Assembly (NCBI RefSeq): GCF_003003995.1
Contig: NZ_PVWF01000009.1
Span: 1-64,000, forward strand
Direction: 5' to 3'
Origin: Pleurocapsa sp. CCALA 161
GTDB taxonomy: Bacteria > Cyanobacteriota > Cyanobacteriia > Cyanobacteriales > Xenococcaceae
Length of the DNA stretch: 64,000 bases
Shown: positions 62,265-64,000 of the stretch, in pieces
Position numbering within the stretch: position 1 is the first letter of the stretch
Layout of the letters: each line of letters opens with the position of its first letter
Translations under genes and position numbers: made by a program
Notes under the pieces: generated by a model
What the model was told of the DNA's origin: nothing
The model's input: only the letters and a program-made list of their open reading frames with translations
The model's database searches: none

Positions 62265-63569
62265 TTAAGGCATTTGATTTTGTGTGTCAGCTTGAGCTGT
62301 GGGATATGCTCCCGCCTTGACTGCCAAATTCATCGCTTGTCCATTTCGTTTTAATTCAAGCTGAAGATTTTTGCCCACTTGGCTGCTTTCTACTACTTGC
62401 TGTAAGGCATCGGCATCTTTAACGGCTTGACCGTCAATTTGCCAGATCACGTCTCCAGCCCTTAAACCAGCTTTGTCCGCAGGAGAACCTGGTACTACTT
62501 GAATCACTAATACTCCTTGGTTGTCAGATACACTTAAACCACTATTGGGATTAGAGTTGATTTGCTGTTTAACCTCTGGAGTTAGAGTAACCATTTGAAT
62601 ACCCAAAAAAGGATGTTCTACTTTACCCGAAGCAATTAGCTGGTCAGAAATTCCTTGAGCGGTATCGATGGGAATCGCAAACCCAAGCCCCTGCGCCCCT
62701 TGAATAATTGCGGTATTGATCCCCACAACTTCCCCTCGCTGATTGAGCAAAGGACCGCCAGAATTACCAGGATTGATGGCTGCATCAGTCTGAATAAAAT
62801 TGACTCGTTTGTCGGGAATGCCTACCTGTCCTGAAGAACGACCAGTCGCACTGATAATACCTTCGGTGACTGTATTGTCTAATCCCAAAGGATTACCAAT
62901 GGCGATCGCCATTTCTCCTGGCTGAAGAGCTTTGCTATCACCAACTTTTACTACAGGCAAATTTTGGGCATTTACCTTGACCACTGCCACATCGGTAACA
63001 GAATCTCTACCCATTACTCTACCTTCAAAAGTACGTCCATCTTTAAGGGTAACCGTAACTTTTTCTGCACCATCGACAACATGAGCATTAGTTAAAATAG
63101 TGCCATTTTTATTGATGATAAATCCAGAACCCATTCCCTGCTGAACCCGCGTATCTGGAATTTGAGGCCCTTGAGAACCAAAAAAGTTACGGAAAAAAGG
63201 ATCGTTGAACATCTCAGCCTGGGGATTTTTTACCGTGCGAGAAGAATCAATGCGCACTACCGCAGGCCCTACCTGTTGGACGATCGCCGCGATCGGATTA
63301 TTAGCTACCGCAACTGACATTGATTGGTCAGGAACTTGGTTATTGGCTTGTGTAGCTGATTCTGTAGCTGAATTAGATTCAGCCACGGCGGAAGTTCCAG
63401 AAAGCACACTATGATTGGCTAACAGATAGTCTCCCCCTACACCAAGCCCAGCACCTAATAGAACTAAAGCTAAAGCTGTGAATGATTTTGGCAGTATTCG
63501 GCGACGTTGAGGGGAAGAACTATCAATGACGACACTGCGATCGCGGTCATATTTGGGAGAAGTTGACAT
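62265..63569 (-). CDS. HhoA/HtrA (Deg)-family serine protease
   Basis: A protein of 434 residues from ATG 63569; a TTG seven codons earlier is less likely. One N-terminal signal-anchor (FTALALVLLGAGLGVGG, about 29-46) exports it. The trypsin-like triad is H in NAHVVDGA (near 160), D in SVTDVAVVKV (near 190) and S in NPGNSGGPLLN (near 268). A PDZ domain (about 335-425: VLVIQVVPGSPADKAGLRAGDVI) follows. It degrades or refolds damaged exported proteins under stress. HhoA, HhoB or HtrA cannot be separated here. Confidence 0.93.
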   Translation of the reverse strand: MSTSPKYDRDRSVVIDSSSPQRRRILPKSFTALALVLLGAGLGVGGDYLLANHSVLSGTSAVAESNSATESATQANNQVPDQSMSVAVANNPIAAIVQQVGPAVVRIDSSRTVKNPQAEMFNDPFFRNFFGSQGPQIPDTRVQQGMGSGFIINKNGTILTNAHVVDGAEKVTVTLKDGRTFEGRVMGRDSVTDVAVVKVNAQNLPVVKVGDSKALQPGEMAIAIGNPLGLDNTVTEGIISATGRSSGQVGIPDKRVNFIQTDAAINPGNSGGPLLNQRGEVVGINTAIIQGAQGLGFAIPIDTAQGISDQLIASGKVEHPFLGIQMVTLTPEVKQQINSNPNSGLSVSDNQGVLVIQVVPGSPADKAGLRAGDVIWQIDGQAVKDADALQQVVESSQVGKNLQLELKRNGQAMNLAVKAGAYPTAQADTQNQMP

Positions 63570-63918
63570 AAAATTGCACCCTAAATTCAATTAAAAGAAA
63601 CTATAGAATATTCTTTTAAGATAATTAGATCGTATGACTTTGGTGTGTCGTTCAGATGAAAGTTAAATGACTGCCATTTTTATTTTGATTCAGCAAACTG
63701 AATCAATTAGGCGCGATCCCCGTTTTGAGAAGTTTTCAATCAAAAAAAACATTGTCAATCGTAAATTATATTTGTTAAGCTACGACCGAAGCGAAAGTTT
63801 TTTGTCAACTATTCTTCATAAAATTTAATTCTTTTGCTCACGTCTTTACGCTGATTCACCTACTGCACATTATCTTTTCAAACATTACTGCAACCATTAT
63901 TAATTAGAGATTTTTGCT
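63570..63918. other. 349-base divergent gap with a perfect hairpin
   Basis: Lies between the divergent HtrA and SDR genes. It holds a 9-bp perfect stem, 63685-63693 with 63698-63706 around CAAA, and a 10-bp palindrome AGAATATTCT at 63605-63614 near the HtrA start. No gene was seen; the palindromes may be regulator sites for the promoters here. Confidence 0.5.
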
Positions 63919-64000
63919 ATGAAGTTATCACACAAAACGGCTCTAATCACTGGAGCTTCTCGCGGAATTGGACGAGCGATCGCCCTAGCTTTAGCCCAAC
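63919..64000 (+). CDS. short-chain dehydrogenase/reductase, N-terminus only
   Basis: An open frame from ATG 63919 running off the right edge after 27 residues. It reads MKLSHKTALITGASRGIGRA followed by IALALAQ, the NAD(P)-binding TGxxxGIG motif of SDR enzymes, for example a FabG-type 3-oxoacyl reductase. The substrate cannot be told from this fragment. Confidence 0.85.
   Translation, partial: MKLSHKTALITGASRGIGRAIALALAQ

Noticed and set aside
1-64000. Transposons, integrases, prophage genes and tRNA genes
   Set aside because: None was found by reading both strands: no DDE-type frames, no attachment repeats next to a tRNA, and no cloverleaf with a T-arm GTTCRAATC in an acceptable setting.

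Overview
The window is cyanobacterial chromosome. The evidence is the very frequent GCGATCGC (HIP1) octamer inside and between genes, an A+T-leaning base composition, and a set of characteristic proteins: a class C flavodiiron protein, an NdbB-type NAD(P)H dehydrogenase, a fused substrate-binding/permease amino-acid transporter subunit, an HhoA/HtrA protease, a PatD-like protein, and many conserved 'cyanobacteria-only' hypotheticals. Seven-base tandem repeats between genes also fit a cyanobacterium. I cannot name the genus from sequence alone; a baeocystous or filamentous lineage is possible but this is a guess.

The left edge (1-75) is the 3' end of a 5S rRNA gene, so an rRNA operon lies just outside the window, closed by a T-run and a 14-bp hairpin. 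From 349 to about 9.2 kb come an OmpR-type regulator, a TPR lipoprotein/secreted-type protein, a secreted collagen-like Gly-rich protein, a uridine-phosphorylase relative, an orphan DNA-phosphorothioation-associated methyltransferase with an internal duplication, and a Ser/Thr kinase. From 9.2 to 25.6 kb are mainly housekeeping genes: anmK, a vanadium-haloperoxidase-like protein, the NAD(P)HX repair enzyme, a Nit-type amidase, cytidine deaminase, DAHP synthase, a sugar-nucleotide epimerase, a DUF4160/DUF2442 pair, an unusual CoaBC, rsmG and an ABC ATPase. From 25.8 to 40.6 kb are a Ca2+/Na+ antiporter, a DUF39 protein, an AI-2E-type exporter, lipA, a tandem degenerate RNase III protein, orphan phosphorelay parts, an acyltransferase-ndbB pair, an M48 protease and a PatD-like protein. 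From 40.9 to the right edge are relA/spoT, lepB, a C-terminally extended ferredoxin, a squalene-synthase-like protein, flv, a rhomboid protease, a UDG-like protein, sfsA, proA, an epoxide hydrolase, a glycogen debranching enzyme, a divergent two-gene amino-acid ABC transporter, a PAS histidine kinase, a Na+/H+ antiporter, an HtrA protease and the start of an SDR gene.

Most genes stand alone or in short pairs with no long operon; this is a core chromosomal region, and I saw no transposase, integrase, phage gene or CRISPR array. The things most worth a second look are: the tandem pseudo-RNase III protein (32978-33943); the orphan Dnd-related methyltransferase flanked by two copies of one domain (5045-7036); the secreted collagen-like protein (2683-4113); the CoaBC with archaeal-like motif and a repeat-derived segment in its coding sequence (21798-23123); the highly structured 445-base gap at 55474-55918; an 18-bp perfect palindrome between the divergent transporter genes; and several dispersed small repeat families. 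All functional statements come from reading motifs by eye and from remembered family knowledge; no search was run.
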